Virus record (IMG/VR): IMGVR_UViG_3300030104_001765
Coordinates: 35,358-60,681 of that record
Length of the DNA: 25,324 nt
Source: a virus
Reading direction: 5' to 3' (one strand)
Shown here: in pieces, positions 7,111-14,201 of the stretch
Numbering within the stretch: position 1 is the stretch's first letter
Layout of the letters: each line of letters begins with the position of its first letter
Notes under the pieces: generated by a model
The model's input: only the letters and a program-made list of their open reading frames with translations
The model's database searches: none
Told to the model about the DNA's origin: nothing
Translations under genes and position numbers: made by a program

Positions 7111-9406
7111 TTTATTTTTTGTTTTATTTATACCTACATTAAATGCAGGTTATATTTATGAAGCAAATCAATCTCTTATTGATTTAAAAACAAATTATAT
7201 AGCCACTTCTAATAATATGGCAGTTGGTGATGATCAAGTATCTTCTGCTTTTAATTTAGATTTTACGTTTACATTTTATGGCGAAGACTTTACTTCTGCT
7301 CGAATGGCAACAAACGGATGTTTACATTTTAAAACATCAGGAAGTTATTGTAATGATTACACTCCTGATCCTCTTGCTGGACAACATACATATACCTTGT
7401 ATCCTTTCTGGACAGATTTAATAAGAGACAACGGCTCAAAAGTATTGGCTAGAAATTTTACGGATAAAACTGTATTTGGTTGGTATAACTTACGAGAATA
7501 TAATCGAAGCAATACTGATAATTCTTTTGAAGTAATACTTTGGAAATCTGATGACAGTTTTGAGTTTCGTTATGGCGGATTAAATATTATTAATCACGAT
7601 GTATTGATTGGCGAACAAGGAAGTTCAAGTGAGTCTTATACTTATTTGTACCACGATGAATGTAGCACAGGCTCAACAAATGTTGCAGGCACTTGTGTTA
7701 ATACAAATTGGAACAGTACATCTTTTAATACTTTATTAGAGAGTGGGGGTAGCTTGTATGGTGTTGGCTCTGGAAACGGATTGGATTGCAGTAATCCTTT
7801 AAACGATACTGCGTGTACTGGCTATCAAGCAGCTTTTTTAAATCAACAATGTGATTTAGATGGATTGTATTCTACTCAATGTCCTAACTATTGGGATGAT
7901 CTTTTTGATTATGAATGCTCGTTGGATTCTCAATACTCTCCAACTTGTTCTGGATACATGGTCGAAACATTTGTTGAAGATACATATCATCAAAACGATA
8001 TGTTTGGTTATGACGACTATCAAGACGACCAGTATGGATATTATGATCCCTTTGAAGAAGAAGATTATTACTTTGAAGAAGAACTTATATATATTACTGA
8101 GCTACAGGGGATAGATGAATTTCAAGAAGAACTATATTTTGAAGAAACATTGTTTTTTGAAGAAGAATATTTTGATCCTTTTATAGAAGAATTTGATTTA
8201 ATTCCTGAAGAAGAGCTTATTCCTTTAAGTTATATTGAAGAAGAAATATATATACAACATATATATGAAGAATTAATACCAATAGAAGAAACTTTTATAG
8301 TTAATTACGATTTGCCTAGATTAAATGATGTTTTGTTAAATCATTTTGAATATGAAGAGCATATAGAAGAATACATAGAAGAAGAAGTAATTGAATACTT
8401 AGAGTTTGAAACGATAGAAGAGCTGGAGGAATGGATTGAAGATGAAGATAGCGAAGAAATATTGGAAAATTTGGCAAATTTATCTGATGACGAAGCTGGA
8501 GAATTGGAAAATACGGAAACAGTTGAACAAGAAATACAAGATAGAGAAGAAGTTATCGAACTTGTTGTCACGGAGAACGAAGAAAAGAAAGACAACAAAA
8601 AAGCAGAACAATTAAATGTTGTTGCTAATACAATTAGAGCAGCAACGAGTAGTGTAAGCGGTACAACTGCTGGAACATCTGCACAGGCTACAGGTACATC
8701 TATATCATCGGGAGGCTCTTACGCTTCTTCTGTGGCTTCTGGTGGCGTTTCTAACCCTACCAGTACAGCAGTAGCTAGTTCAGCGTCAGGAGGCGGTATA
8801 AGCACCAGTAATTCGCCTAGTATATCTGCTCAAGTTGCTAGTTCTGCAATGCAGACTCAACAAGTTTTATCAATGAGTGTTAATAATACTGCAATAGGTG
8901 GACAAAACACAGCAGTTGGTCAAACGGACTCAAATAATATGGGTAACAATAATACCGCAGTAGGTGGATCAACGACTGTTGCTTCTAATACATCAACAAA
9001 TACAGGGGTTTCAGGTAATACAACTGGCGCACAAAACACCGTAGTTGGTCAAAGTGATGGAAATGCAAGTGGTGACAATAATACTGCAGTTGGTCAATCT
9101 GATTCAGATATTATTGCAGATCAAATTGTTGCACAGAATATAGAAGATCAACAAGAACAGTTAGAACAGCAACAACAAGAAACCGGTGAGTATGCAGATG
9201 AATCACAATTAATTGCATATATGGGTTATGTTCAAGGATTTAATGGATATACACAAATTGAAATACCAGAGCTTGCTGTATGGTATGAGCCAGAAGATAT
9301 TTATGCTAATGTAGTTATACCAGATAATAACAATGCATTTATGAGTTTATATGGAGATAATTTAAATAGTGCAAATCAATTAATAAATATGCAACCGAAT
9401 TTATAA
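7088..9406 (+). CDS. Secreted nidogen-like protein with acidic segment and NTAVG motifs
   Basis: A 772-residue mosaic. GTG 7088 is chosen because it yields a signal peptide (MSLIRAVSLFFVLFIPTLNA) and an AGGA site lies at 7072-7075. Residues about 21-190 resemble a nidogen-type beta domain (FNLDFTFTFYGEDFTSARMATNG, later LYPFWTDL). Residues 234-293 hold three 22-residue Cys-pair repeats (C234/C243, C255/C265, C277/C287; form CxLDxxYSxxCxGY). Residues 321-500 contain 70 Asp/Glu against 3 Lys/Arg. A Ser/Gly/Thr linker follows, then five NTAVG-type motifs at about 599-669, a Gln-rich helix and a C-terminal piece with ELAVWYEPEDIYANVVIPDN that I recall from marine phage proteins. It ends in TAATG with the first basic-protein gene. 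Probably a virion surface or host-envelope protein; function unknown. Confidence 0.8.
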   Translation: MSLIRAVSLFFVLFIPTLNAGYIYEANQSLIDLKTNYIATSNNMAVGDDQVSSAFNLDFTFTFYGEDFTSARMATNGCLHFKTSGSYCNDYTPDPLAGQHTYTLYPFWTDLIRDNGSKVLARNFTDKTVFGWYNLREYNRSNTDNSFEVILWKSDDSFEFRYGGLNIINHDVLIGEQGSSSESYTYLYHDECSTGSTNVAGTCVNTNWNSTSFNTLLESGGSLYGVGSGNGLDCSNPLNDTACTGYQAAFLNQQCDLDGLYSTQCPNYWDDLFDYECSLDSQYSPTCSGYMVETFVEDTYHQNDMFGYDDYQDDQYGYYDPFEEEDYYFEEELIYITELQGIDEFQEELYFEETLFFEEEYFDPFIEEFDLIPEEELIPLSYIEEEIYIQHIYEELIPIEETFIVNYDLPRLNDVLLNHFEYEEHIEEYIEEEVIEYLEFETIEELEEWIEDEDSEEILENLANLSDDEAGELENTETVEQEIQDREEVIELVVTENEEKKDNKKAEQLNVVANTIRAATSSVSGTTAGTSAQATGTSISSGGSYASSVASGGVSNPTSTAVASSASGGGISTSNSPSISAQVASSAMQTQQVLSMSVNNTAIGGQNTAVGQTDSNNMGNNNTAVGGSTTVASNTSTNTGVSGNTTGAQNTVVGQSDGNASGDNNTAVGQSDSDIIADQIVAQNIEDQQEQLEQQQQETGEYADESQLIAYMGYVQGFNGYTQIEIPELAVWYEPEDIYANVVIPDNNNAFMSLYGDNLNSANQLINMQPNL

Positions 9407-9714
9407 TGGTAACAAAAAAAAGAAAAAGAGCTAAACCCATAAGACGCACTACCAAAGGGAAAAGTGCAAACTATCGACCTACTAAAAAAGGTGCAGGAAT
9501 GACTAGAAAAGGGGTTCGTGCTTATCGTAAAGCAAATCCCGGTTCTAAATTAAAAACTGCGGTTACAGGTAAAGTTAAAAAAGGAAGCAAAGCTGCTAAA
9601 AGAAGAAAGTCTTATTGTGCAAGATCAGCAGGGCAATTAAAAAGAAGCTCTGCTAAAACTAGAAACAATCCTAATTCAAGAATTAGGCAAGCAAGAAGAA
9701 GGTGGAAGTGCTGA
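9406..9714 (+). CDS. Small, extremely basic protein (DUF6321-like)
   Basis: This 102-residue protein has 39 Lys/Arg and no Asp or Glu. The core GMTRKGVRAYRKANPGSKLKTAVT, then KKGSKAAKRRKSYCARSAGQ and a C-terminal NPNSRIRQARRRWKC, is the pattern of a small conserved family of phages and large viruses that I know as DUF6321; the name is from memory. The two Cys are C71 in the SYCAR motif and the last residue. Such charge points to binding nucleic acid or an acidic partner. The start overlaps the previous stop by one base (TAATG), tying its translation to the acidic nidogen-like protein. Confidence 0.75.
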   Translation: MVTKKRKRAKPIRRTTKGKSANYRPTKKGAGMTRKGVRAYRKANPGSKLKTAVTGKVKKGSKAAKRRKSYCARSAGQLKRSSAKTRNNPNSRIRQARRRWKC

Positions 9715-9715
9715 T

Positions 9716-9919
9716 ATGCCAAGAAAAAAAACAACTAGAAAAAGAAAAACTAAATCTACTGTAAATAAAGCTGGTAATTATACTAAACCAACTATGCGTA
9801 AAAGGTTGTTTAGTAGAATTAAGTCTGGAACAAAAGGTGGTAAAGCGGGTCAATGGTCAGCTCGTAAAGCACAAATGCTTGCAAAGGCTTATAAAAAAGC
9901 AGGTGGAGGATATCGGTAA
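9716..9919 (+). CDS. Small basic protein
   Basis: 67 residues with 23 Lys/Arg and no acidic residue. After a Lys/Arg-rich start comes NKAGNYTKPTMRKRLFSRIK and a C-terminal GGKAGQWSARKAQMLAKAYK followed by KAGGGYR. I recognise this pattern from many marine phage genomes, without an established function. It lies one base after the preceding stop and overlaps the next start (TAATG). Nucleic-acid or acidic-protein binding is the natural guess from charge. Confidence 0.75.
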   Translation: MPRKKTTRKRKTKSTVNKAGNYTKPTMRKRLFSRIKSGTKGGKAGQWSARKAQMLAKAYKKAGGGYR

Positions 9920-10101
9920 TGGCAAAAGGTGTAAAACATTATTTAAAAGATGGAAAAGTTTGGAAAGGTGCTTACCATAAAATGCCAAACGGAAAACTAC
10001 ATACAAATAAAACACATACTAAAACAAGTAAACCTGTTTTTCATTATGGTGATTTAAGTGTTAAGGCTAAGAAAAAAGCAATGTCGCAAAGGGGCAAGTA
10101 A
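9919..10101 (+). CDS. Small basic protein
   Basis: 60 residues with 16 Lys/Arg, six His and only two Asp. It begins MAKGVKHYLKDGKVWKGAYH and includes an NGKLHTNKTHTKTSKPVFH segment. No domain is recognised beyond resemblance to short phage proteins that carry a similar DGKVW-G-hydrophobic pattern. Both joints are TAATG overlaps. Its size, charge and position mark it as part of the four-gene basic set. Confidence 0.7.
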   Translation: MAKGVKHYLKDGKVWKGAYHKMPNGKLHTNKTHTKTSKPVFHYGDLSVKAKKKAMSQRGK

Positions 10102-10415
10102 TGGCTCTTGCAAAATCACAACAGTCTTTAAAAAAGTGGACTAAACAAAAATGGAGAACAAAGTCTGGTAAAAAATCTGCTGATACTGGAGAAAGGTATT
10201 TACCAGAAAGTGCTATAAAGTCTTTAAGCTCTTCTGAATATGCTGCTACTACTCGTAAGAAACGAGAAGATACTAAAAAGGGAAAACAATTTTCTAAACA
10301 GCCTAAAAGAATTTCTAAAAAAGTAAGACCGCATAGAAAAGCTAAAGGTGGTTTTATTGCAAGAGGATGTGGTGCAGTTATGCCAGATCGTAGAAAAGTT
10401 ACTAAAATTTTATAG
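10101..10415 (+). CDS. Basic phage protein with ARGCGAVMPDRRK motif
   Basis: 104 residues, 32 Lys/Arg and seven acidic residues. The N-terminal SLKKWTKQKWRTKSGKKS, central GERYLPESAIKSLSSSEYAA and C-terminal GGFIARGCGAVMPDRRKVTK are a set I associate with conserved small proteins in marine tailed phages and some large viruses. The final motif is widely shared and may mark virion incorporation, but I know no experimental function. It overlaps the previous gene by one base and ends 8 bases before a membrane-protein gene. Confidence 0.75.
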   Translation: MALAKSQQSLKKWTKQKWRTKSGKKSADTGERYLPESAIKSLSSSEYAATTRKKREDTKKGKQFSKQPKRISKKVRPHRKAKGGFIARGCGAVMPDRRKVTKIL

Positions 10416-10423
10416 GAAAGTAT

Positions 10424-10789
10424 ATGGATTGGTTTCAAAATAAAACAACTCAACTTATTGCATTGGCTGGTATTGTTAGCACTTTGGCTGGTTTTGGCTA
10501 TACAGGTGCAACGTATGTTAATCGCATAGAAAATCTTGAATCTAAAATGACTCGTTATATTAACGAGATTGATGCACTTGCGGATCAAGTTACGGCATTG
10601 GACAAGAATGTTGTTGCAGTCGGTGAACAAATTAAATCATTAAATGTTGAAACACAAGATTTAAGTCCGATTAAAAATGACATTGTTGCAATGCAAACAA
10701 GTATTGCAGGGATTAACTCAAGCATTGATTCTATGTATGACGATGTGCAAAGTTTAAAAAACAAAAACGATAACCCATTGGCGAATTAA
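10424..10789 (+). CDS. Membrane-anchored coiled-coil protein
   Basis: 121 residues. Residues about 10-32 (LIALAGIVSTLAGFGYTGATYV) are one membrane segment near the N terminus, followed by a long helical region with heptad-like hydrophobic spacing to about residue 115. An AGGAAAG ribosome binding site precedes the ATG. The layout (N-terminal anchor, then a coiled coil) would fit an i-spanin or a membrane-tethered structural protein. No partner o-spanin with a lipobox is visible nearby, so the spanin reading is only an option. Confidence 0.6.
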   Translation: MDWFQNKTTQLIALAGIVSTLAGFGYTGATYVNRIENLESKMTRYINEIDALADQVTALDKNVVAVGEQIKSLNVETQDLSPIKNDIVAMQTSIAGINSSIDSMYDDVQSLKNKNDNPLAN

Positions 10790-10790
10790 T

Positions 10791-11165
10791 ATGAGCGAAG
10801 AAGAACATTACCCAAGTAGTAGATTTGGTGGAGATATGTCTCGAAATGAAGTTGAAATGGATTTATCTAAGTTCATGGAAATGCTTCAAGAGAATGCTTC
10901 ACTTAAAGATCGAATTAGAGAACTTGAAGATAAAAAGAACGACAACCCTTATCAAAAAGTTATTTTTGTAGCTCAAGCCATAGACAGTTGGAGAATTATA
11001 CCCAGAGCTTTTTTAGCGGTGTATATGTATCTATTGTATTTTACAACATTTTGGTTCATGGATTTGCCTGACCCTAGTTTTGAACAATCGGGTTTAATTT
11101 CAATTGTTGTGGGTGCTGGAGCAGCTTGGTTTGGACTCTATACCAACAGCCATAAAAAAACATAA
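10791..11165 (+). CDS. Two-helix membrane protein, holin-like
   Basis: 124 residues. An acidic N-terminal half contains a short predicted coiled coil (about 23-50), followed by two hydrophobic segments at about 70-90 (IPRAFLAVYMYLLYFTTFWF) and 100-117 (SGLISIVVGAGAAWFGLY), with a short basic tail. The segment from SWRIIPRAFL to the end is well conserved in marine phage proteins I remember. The size and two helices fit a holin-like role, but no diagnostic motif proves it. It starts two bases after the preceding stop. Confidence 0.6.
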   Translation: MSEEEHYPSSRFGGDMSRNEVEMDLSKFMEMLQENASLKDRIRELEDKKNDNPYQKVIFVAQAIDSWRIIPRAFLAVYMYLLYFTTFWFMDLPDPSFEQSGLISIVVGAGAAWFGLYTNSHKKT

Positions 11166-11182
11166 AATAATAAGGAAATAAT

Positions 11183-11359
11183 ATGTTGTATGCAAAAAAA
11201 ATAGGATTAGCAACTTGGTTTAAAACAAAGTTTCTTGGTTATGAAGAAAAAAAAGTTCGTGCAAGGAATGAAGATGGTCGATTTGTAGGTGACGATGAAT
11301 CTACTCCAGATGTAGATGAGGCTTATACAACAATCGCTGTTAAACCAAAAAAGAAGTAA
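11183..11359 (+). CDS. Small unknown protein, 58 residues
   Basis: ATG 11183 to TAA 11357-11359, preceded by TAAGGAAATAAT, a good ribosome binding site. The protein begins MLYAKKIGLATWFKTKFLGY and then becomes acidic (NEDGRFVGDDESTPDVDEAY) before a Lys-rich end. It fills an otherwise unexplained gap between two membrane-protein genes. No domain or function is recognised. Confidence 0.6.
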   Translation: MLYAKKIGLATWFKTKFLGYEEKKVRARNEDGRFVGDDESTPDVDEAYTTIAVKPKKK

Positions 11360-11371
11360 GGCTCAAAAATT

Positions 11372-11812
11372 ATGGGTTTTCCATTCGAGATTATTACAAT
11401 GCTCGGCTCTACTTTATTAAGTAGTTTATTAAGTATATGGTCGCAAAGTCGAAAAGCAAAAGCTGAAGAACAAAAACTCTTGATTACAAGAGGTGAGTTT
11501 GAAATGAAAGCTCGTAAACAATCTCTTGATCATGGATTAAAAGACAAAGGATTTGCTTGGACAAGAAGAATAATAGCATTAACTGCTATATTTGCGATTG
11601 TGCTTTTGCCAAAACTTGTAGCAGTATTTTATCCAATGGTTGATGTAACAGTTGGGTATACAAATTGGCAACCGGGATTTTGGTTTTTTAAAGAAGGAAG
11701 AGAAGTTTTTGAATGGGTTACATTTCAAGGACTTGTAATAACACAGCTAGATACTAATTTGGTGTCAGCTATAATTGGAATGTATTTTGGCGGAAGCCTA
11801 GTAAAGAGATAA
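11372..11812 (+). CDS. Three-helix membrane protein, possible holin
   Basis: 146 residues with three hydrophobic segments, about 5-22, 67-87 and 127-143, and a charged amphipathic stretch between the first two (SQSRKAKAEEQKLLITRGEF). The order and size suit a three-helix holin-like protein, as found in marine phage late modules. A GFAWTRRIIALTAIFAIVLLP segment and a final TNLVSAIIGMYFGGSLV are the most conserved-looking parts. No endolysin is next to it, so a structural membrane role is equally possible. Confidence 0.55.
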   Translation: MGFPFEIITMLGSTLLSSLLSIWSQSRKAKAEEQKLLITRGEFEMKARKQSLDHGLKDKGFAWTRRIIALTAIFAIVLLPKLVAVFYPMVDVTVGYTNWQPGFWFFKEGREVFEWVTFQGLVITQLDTNLVSAIIGMYFGGSLVKR

Positions 11813-11813
11813 A

Positions 11814-13661
11814 ATGCCATTATTAAAATATCAATTTAAACCGGGAATAGATAAAGAAGGAACTTCTTATACCAATGAGTTTGGGTGGTATAACTCTGAT
11901 AAAATTCGTTTTCGGTCTGGTCATGCAGAAAAAATAGGCGGATGGATTAAATATTCAAGCTCTACTTTTTTAGGAACTGCACGATCTTTATATAATTATG
12001 GTGTTGCTAGTGGAACTAATTATATTGGCATTGGAACACATCTTAAATTTTATATTGCAGATGGCACAAGCTACAACGATGTAACTCCAATAAGATCAAC
12101 CACAAGTGCAGGTGATGTTACTTTTTCTGCAACAAATGGTGATGCAACCATTACTGTAGCTGATACAGCACACGGCGCAGTGCAAAATGATTTTGTAACA
12201 TTTAGTGGCGCAGCATCTTTAGGCGGGTTAATTACTGCTAATGTTCTTAATCAAGAATATCAAATAGCAACGATTGTAAATGCAAATAGTTACACTATAG
12301 AAGCAAAAGATACCGATGGTGCTACAGTTACAGCAAATGCAAGTGACTCTGGTAATGGTGGATCAAGCGTTGTTGGTGCTTATCAAATTAACGTAGGGCT
12401 TGATGATTATGTTTCCTCTACAGGTTGGAGTGTTGGACCTTGGGGTAGTGGAACATTTGGTTCTGCGGCATCTTTAGATGATACAAATCAACTAAGACAA
12501 TACAGCCAAGACAATTTCGGTGATGATTTAGTTTTTAATCCAAGAGCAGGCGGTATTTATTATTGGGATCAAAGCTCTGGAACAAGCACAAGAGCAGTAA
12601 ATTTTACATCTTTATCAGGAGCATCTGACGTACCAACAAAAGCATTGCAAATAATGGTGTCTGATGTAGATCGCCACATTATTTGTTTTGGTTCTAATCC
12701 TATAGGCTCTTCTTCTTTAGACCCTTTATTGGTTAGGTGGTCAGATCAAGAGTCTGCTATAGATTGGACACCTTCATCTACTAACTCAGCAGGCGGAGTA
12801 AAAATAAGTAGTGGCAGTAAAATTGTAGGTGCATTAAGAACTCGACAAGAAATTCTTATTTGGACTGATTCAGGCTTACATTCAATGAGGTTTGTAGGTG
12901 CTCCATTTATATTTTCATTTAATGAATTAAAAGCAGGTGTATCTATGATTTCACCAAATGCTTCTATCAATGCAAATGGTATTGTTTATTTTATGGATCG
13001 AGGAAGTTTCTTTACTTATTCAGGTCAAGTTAGTCCACTTCCATGTGCAGTAAGAGATTATATTTATGGGGATATAAATTTGTCTCAAGCCTATAAAGTT
13101 TTTGGTACTGCCAATATAGATTTTAATGAAGTCATGTGGTTTTATCCATCATCAGGGTCAGAAGAAATAGATCGTTATGTAATTTATAACTATATTGAAG
13201 ATATATGGTCTGTAGGCACAATGGTTAGAACAGCTTGGATTGAAGCACATTTAGAAAACAATCCAATTGCGGCTGGTAAATCAGGAAATGACTCTAATTA
13301 TTTGTATAACCAAGAGTATGGTCATGATGACGATGGAAGTGCTATGACGGCATATGTTGAAACAGCAGACTTTGATTTAGAAGATGGAAATAACTTTATG
13401 TTGGTATCAAGAGTTATACCAGATATAGAGTTTAAAAATGCTGATAGTGATAATGAATTAGATGTTTCTATAAAAGGTAGAAACTATCCCGGCGATAGTT
13501 TATCAACTTTATCTACTTCTTCTGTAACCAGTTCAACGCAACAAGCATTTGTAAGATGTCGATCAAGACAGGCTGTATTAAGATTTGAAAGCACTGGAAT
13601 AGGATATGGTTGGAGATTAGGACATTTTAGATTAGATACAAGGCTAGATGGGAGAAAATAA
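11814..13661 (+). CDS. P22 gp10-like tail accessory / head-closure structural protein
   Basis: A 615-residue protein. The opening (YQFKPGIDKEGTSYTNEFGW, then KIRFRSGHAEKIGGW and FLGTARSLYNYG) and later segments (ITPIRS-like VTPIRSTTSAG; RWSDQESAIDWTPSSTN; IVGALRTRQEILIWTDSG) are those of a phage structural family that I link to the gp10 tail hub/packaged-DNA stabilisation group of short-tailed phages. Residues about 100-185 look like an inserted beta-rich domain. The protein ends RLDGRK, also usual for the family. It would sit at the head-tail junction and help close the portal after packaging. The next gene overlaps the stop by one base. The family link is by recall of sequence pattern, so the exact role is moderate confidence. 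Confidence 0.7.
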   Translation: MPLLKYQFKPGIDKEGTSYTNEFGWYNSDKIRFRSGHAEKIGGWIKYSSSTFLGTARSLYNYGVASGTNYIGIGTHLKFYIADGTSYNDVTPIRSTTSAGDVTFSATNGDATITVADTAHGAVQNDFVTFSGAASLGGLITANVLNQEYQIATIVNANSYTIEAKDTDGATVTANASDSGNGGSSVVGAYQINVGLDDYVSSTGWSVGPWGSGTFGSAASLDDTNQLRQYSQDNFGDDLVFNPRAGGIYYWDQSSGTSTRAVNFTSLSGASDVPTKALQIMVSDVDRHIICFGSNPIGSSSLDPLLVRWSDQESAIDWTPSSTNSAGGVKISSGSKIVGALRTRQEILIWTDSGLHSMRFVGAPFIFSFNELKAGVSMISPNASINANGIVYFMDRGSFFTYSGQVSPLPCAVRDYIYGDINLSQAYKVFGTANIDFNEVMWFYPSSGSEEIDRYVIYNYIEDIWSVGTMVRTAWIEAHLENNPIAAGKSGNDSNYLYNQEYGHDDDGSAMTAYVETADFDLEDGNNFMLVSRVIPDIEFKNADSDNELDVSIKGRNYPGDSLSTLSTSSVTSSTQQAFVRCRSRQAVLRFESTGIGYGWRLGHFRLDTRLDGRK

Positions 13662-13864
13662 TGGCTGAAAAAACATCAATACCTTTACCAGTTGCTACTC
13701 CAGAATATTCTAATATTGACCAGTCAATATTAAGATCAACCATTGAAGGCGCATTAATTGATATAAATAATGATATTGGAAATGCAAACAGATTAAAAAA
13801 TAAACCTTCTTCTTTATCTGTAAGAAGGCATCAGTTTTTATTAATGGGTGCATCTGGTGGCTGA
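13661..13864 (+). CDS. Small virion-region protein, 67 residues
   Basis: Begins MAEKTSIPLPVATPEYSNID with a GGAGA site at 13651-13655 and a TAATG joint to the gp10-like gene. Residues about 22-42 (DQSILRSTIEGALIDINNDI) look like one amphipathic helix. No domain is recognised. Its final codons overlap the start region of the next gene. A 22-base perfect palindrome at 13711-13732 lies within its coding sequence, over the codons for NIDQSIL. Confidence 0.65.
   Translation: MAEKTSIPLPVATPEYSNIDQSILRSTIEGALIDINNDIGNANRLKNKPSSLSVRRHQFLLMGASGG
13711..13732. repeat. Perfect 22-base palindrome inside a coding gene
   Basis: Arms of 10 bases (TAATATTGAC and GTCAATATTA) flank a CA centre. It lies in the gene at 13661-13864. 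A 19-of-20 copy of its central 20 bases sits at 24693-24712. A protein-binding site is possible; the cause is unknown. Confidence 0.75.
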
Positions 13865-14192
13865 TACCTTAAAGGTTTTAGGTCAGGTTGATCCATCAGC
13901 AACTACAACAACTACTTTATATACTGTTCCTGATAAAACAATGACCACAATTAGTTCTATTGTGGCAGCAAATAGAACAGGCTCTGCTATAACATTTAGG
14001 TTAAGCGTTCATGTTGCTGGAGCAGGAGCTGACGATAAACAATATTTATACTATGACAAATCAGTTGCGGCTAATGATTCGCTAACAATTGTAATAGGCA
14101 TAACACTAAACCAAACAGATGTTTTAAAAGTTTACACAAGTGCTGTAGATATGAGTTTTAATGTATTTGGTTGCGAAACCACTAACGACTAG
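13857..14192 (+). CDS. Small beta-rich virion protein
   Basis: From GTG 13857 the protein has 111 residues and starts MADTLKVLGQVDPSATTTTT, the way I recall homologues beginning; GTG 13848 would add three residues. The 13857 start overlaps the preceding gene by 8 bases, with GGGTG 7 bases upstream. The pattern LYTVPDKTMTTISSIVAANR, FRLSVHVAGAGADDKQYLYY and TDVLKVYTSAVDMSFNVFG is common in cyanophages and pelagiphages and is typical of a small jelly-roll-like or decoration-type virion protein. Structural incorporation is inferred from family recall and position. Confidence 0.65.
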   Translation: MADTLKVLGQVDPSATTTTTLYTVPDKTMTTISSIVAANRTGSAITFRLSVHVAGAGADDKQYLYYDKSVAANDSLTIVIGITLNQTDVLKVYTSAVDMSFNVFGCETTND

Positions 14193-14201
14193 GAGAGTAA
14201 A

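Noticed and set aside
7860-8114. 84-residue + strand frame
   Set aside because: It is an out-of-frame shadow of the Cys-repeat and acidic part of the 7088 gene.
10067-10630. 187-residue - strand frame
   Set aside because: It lies opposite three + strand genes joined by tight overlaps and shows no recognisable protein pattern.
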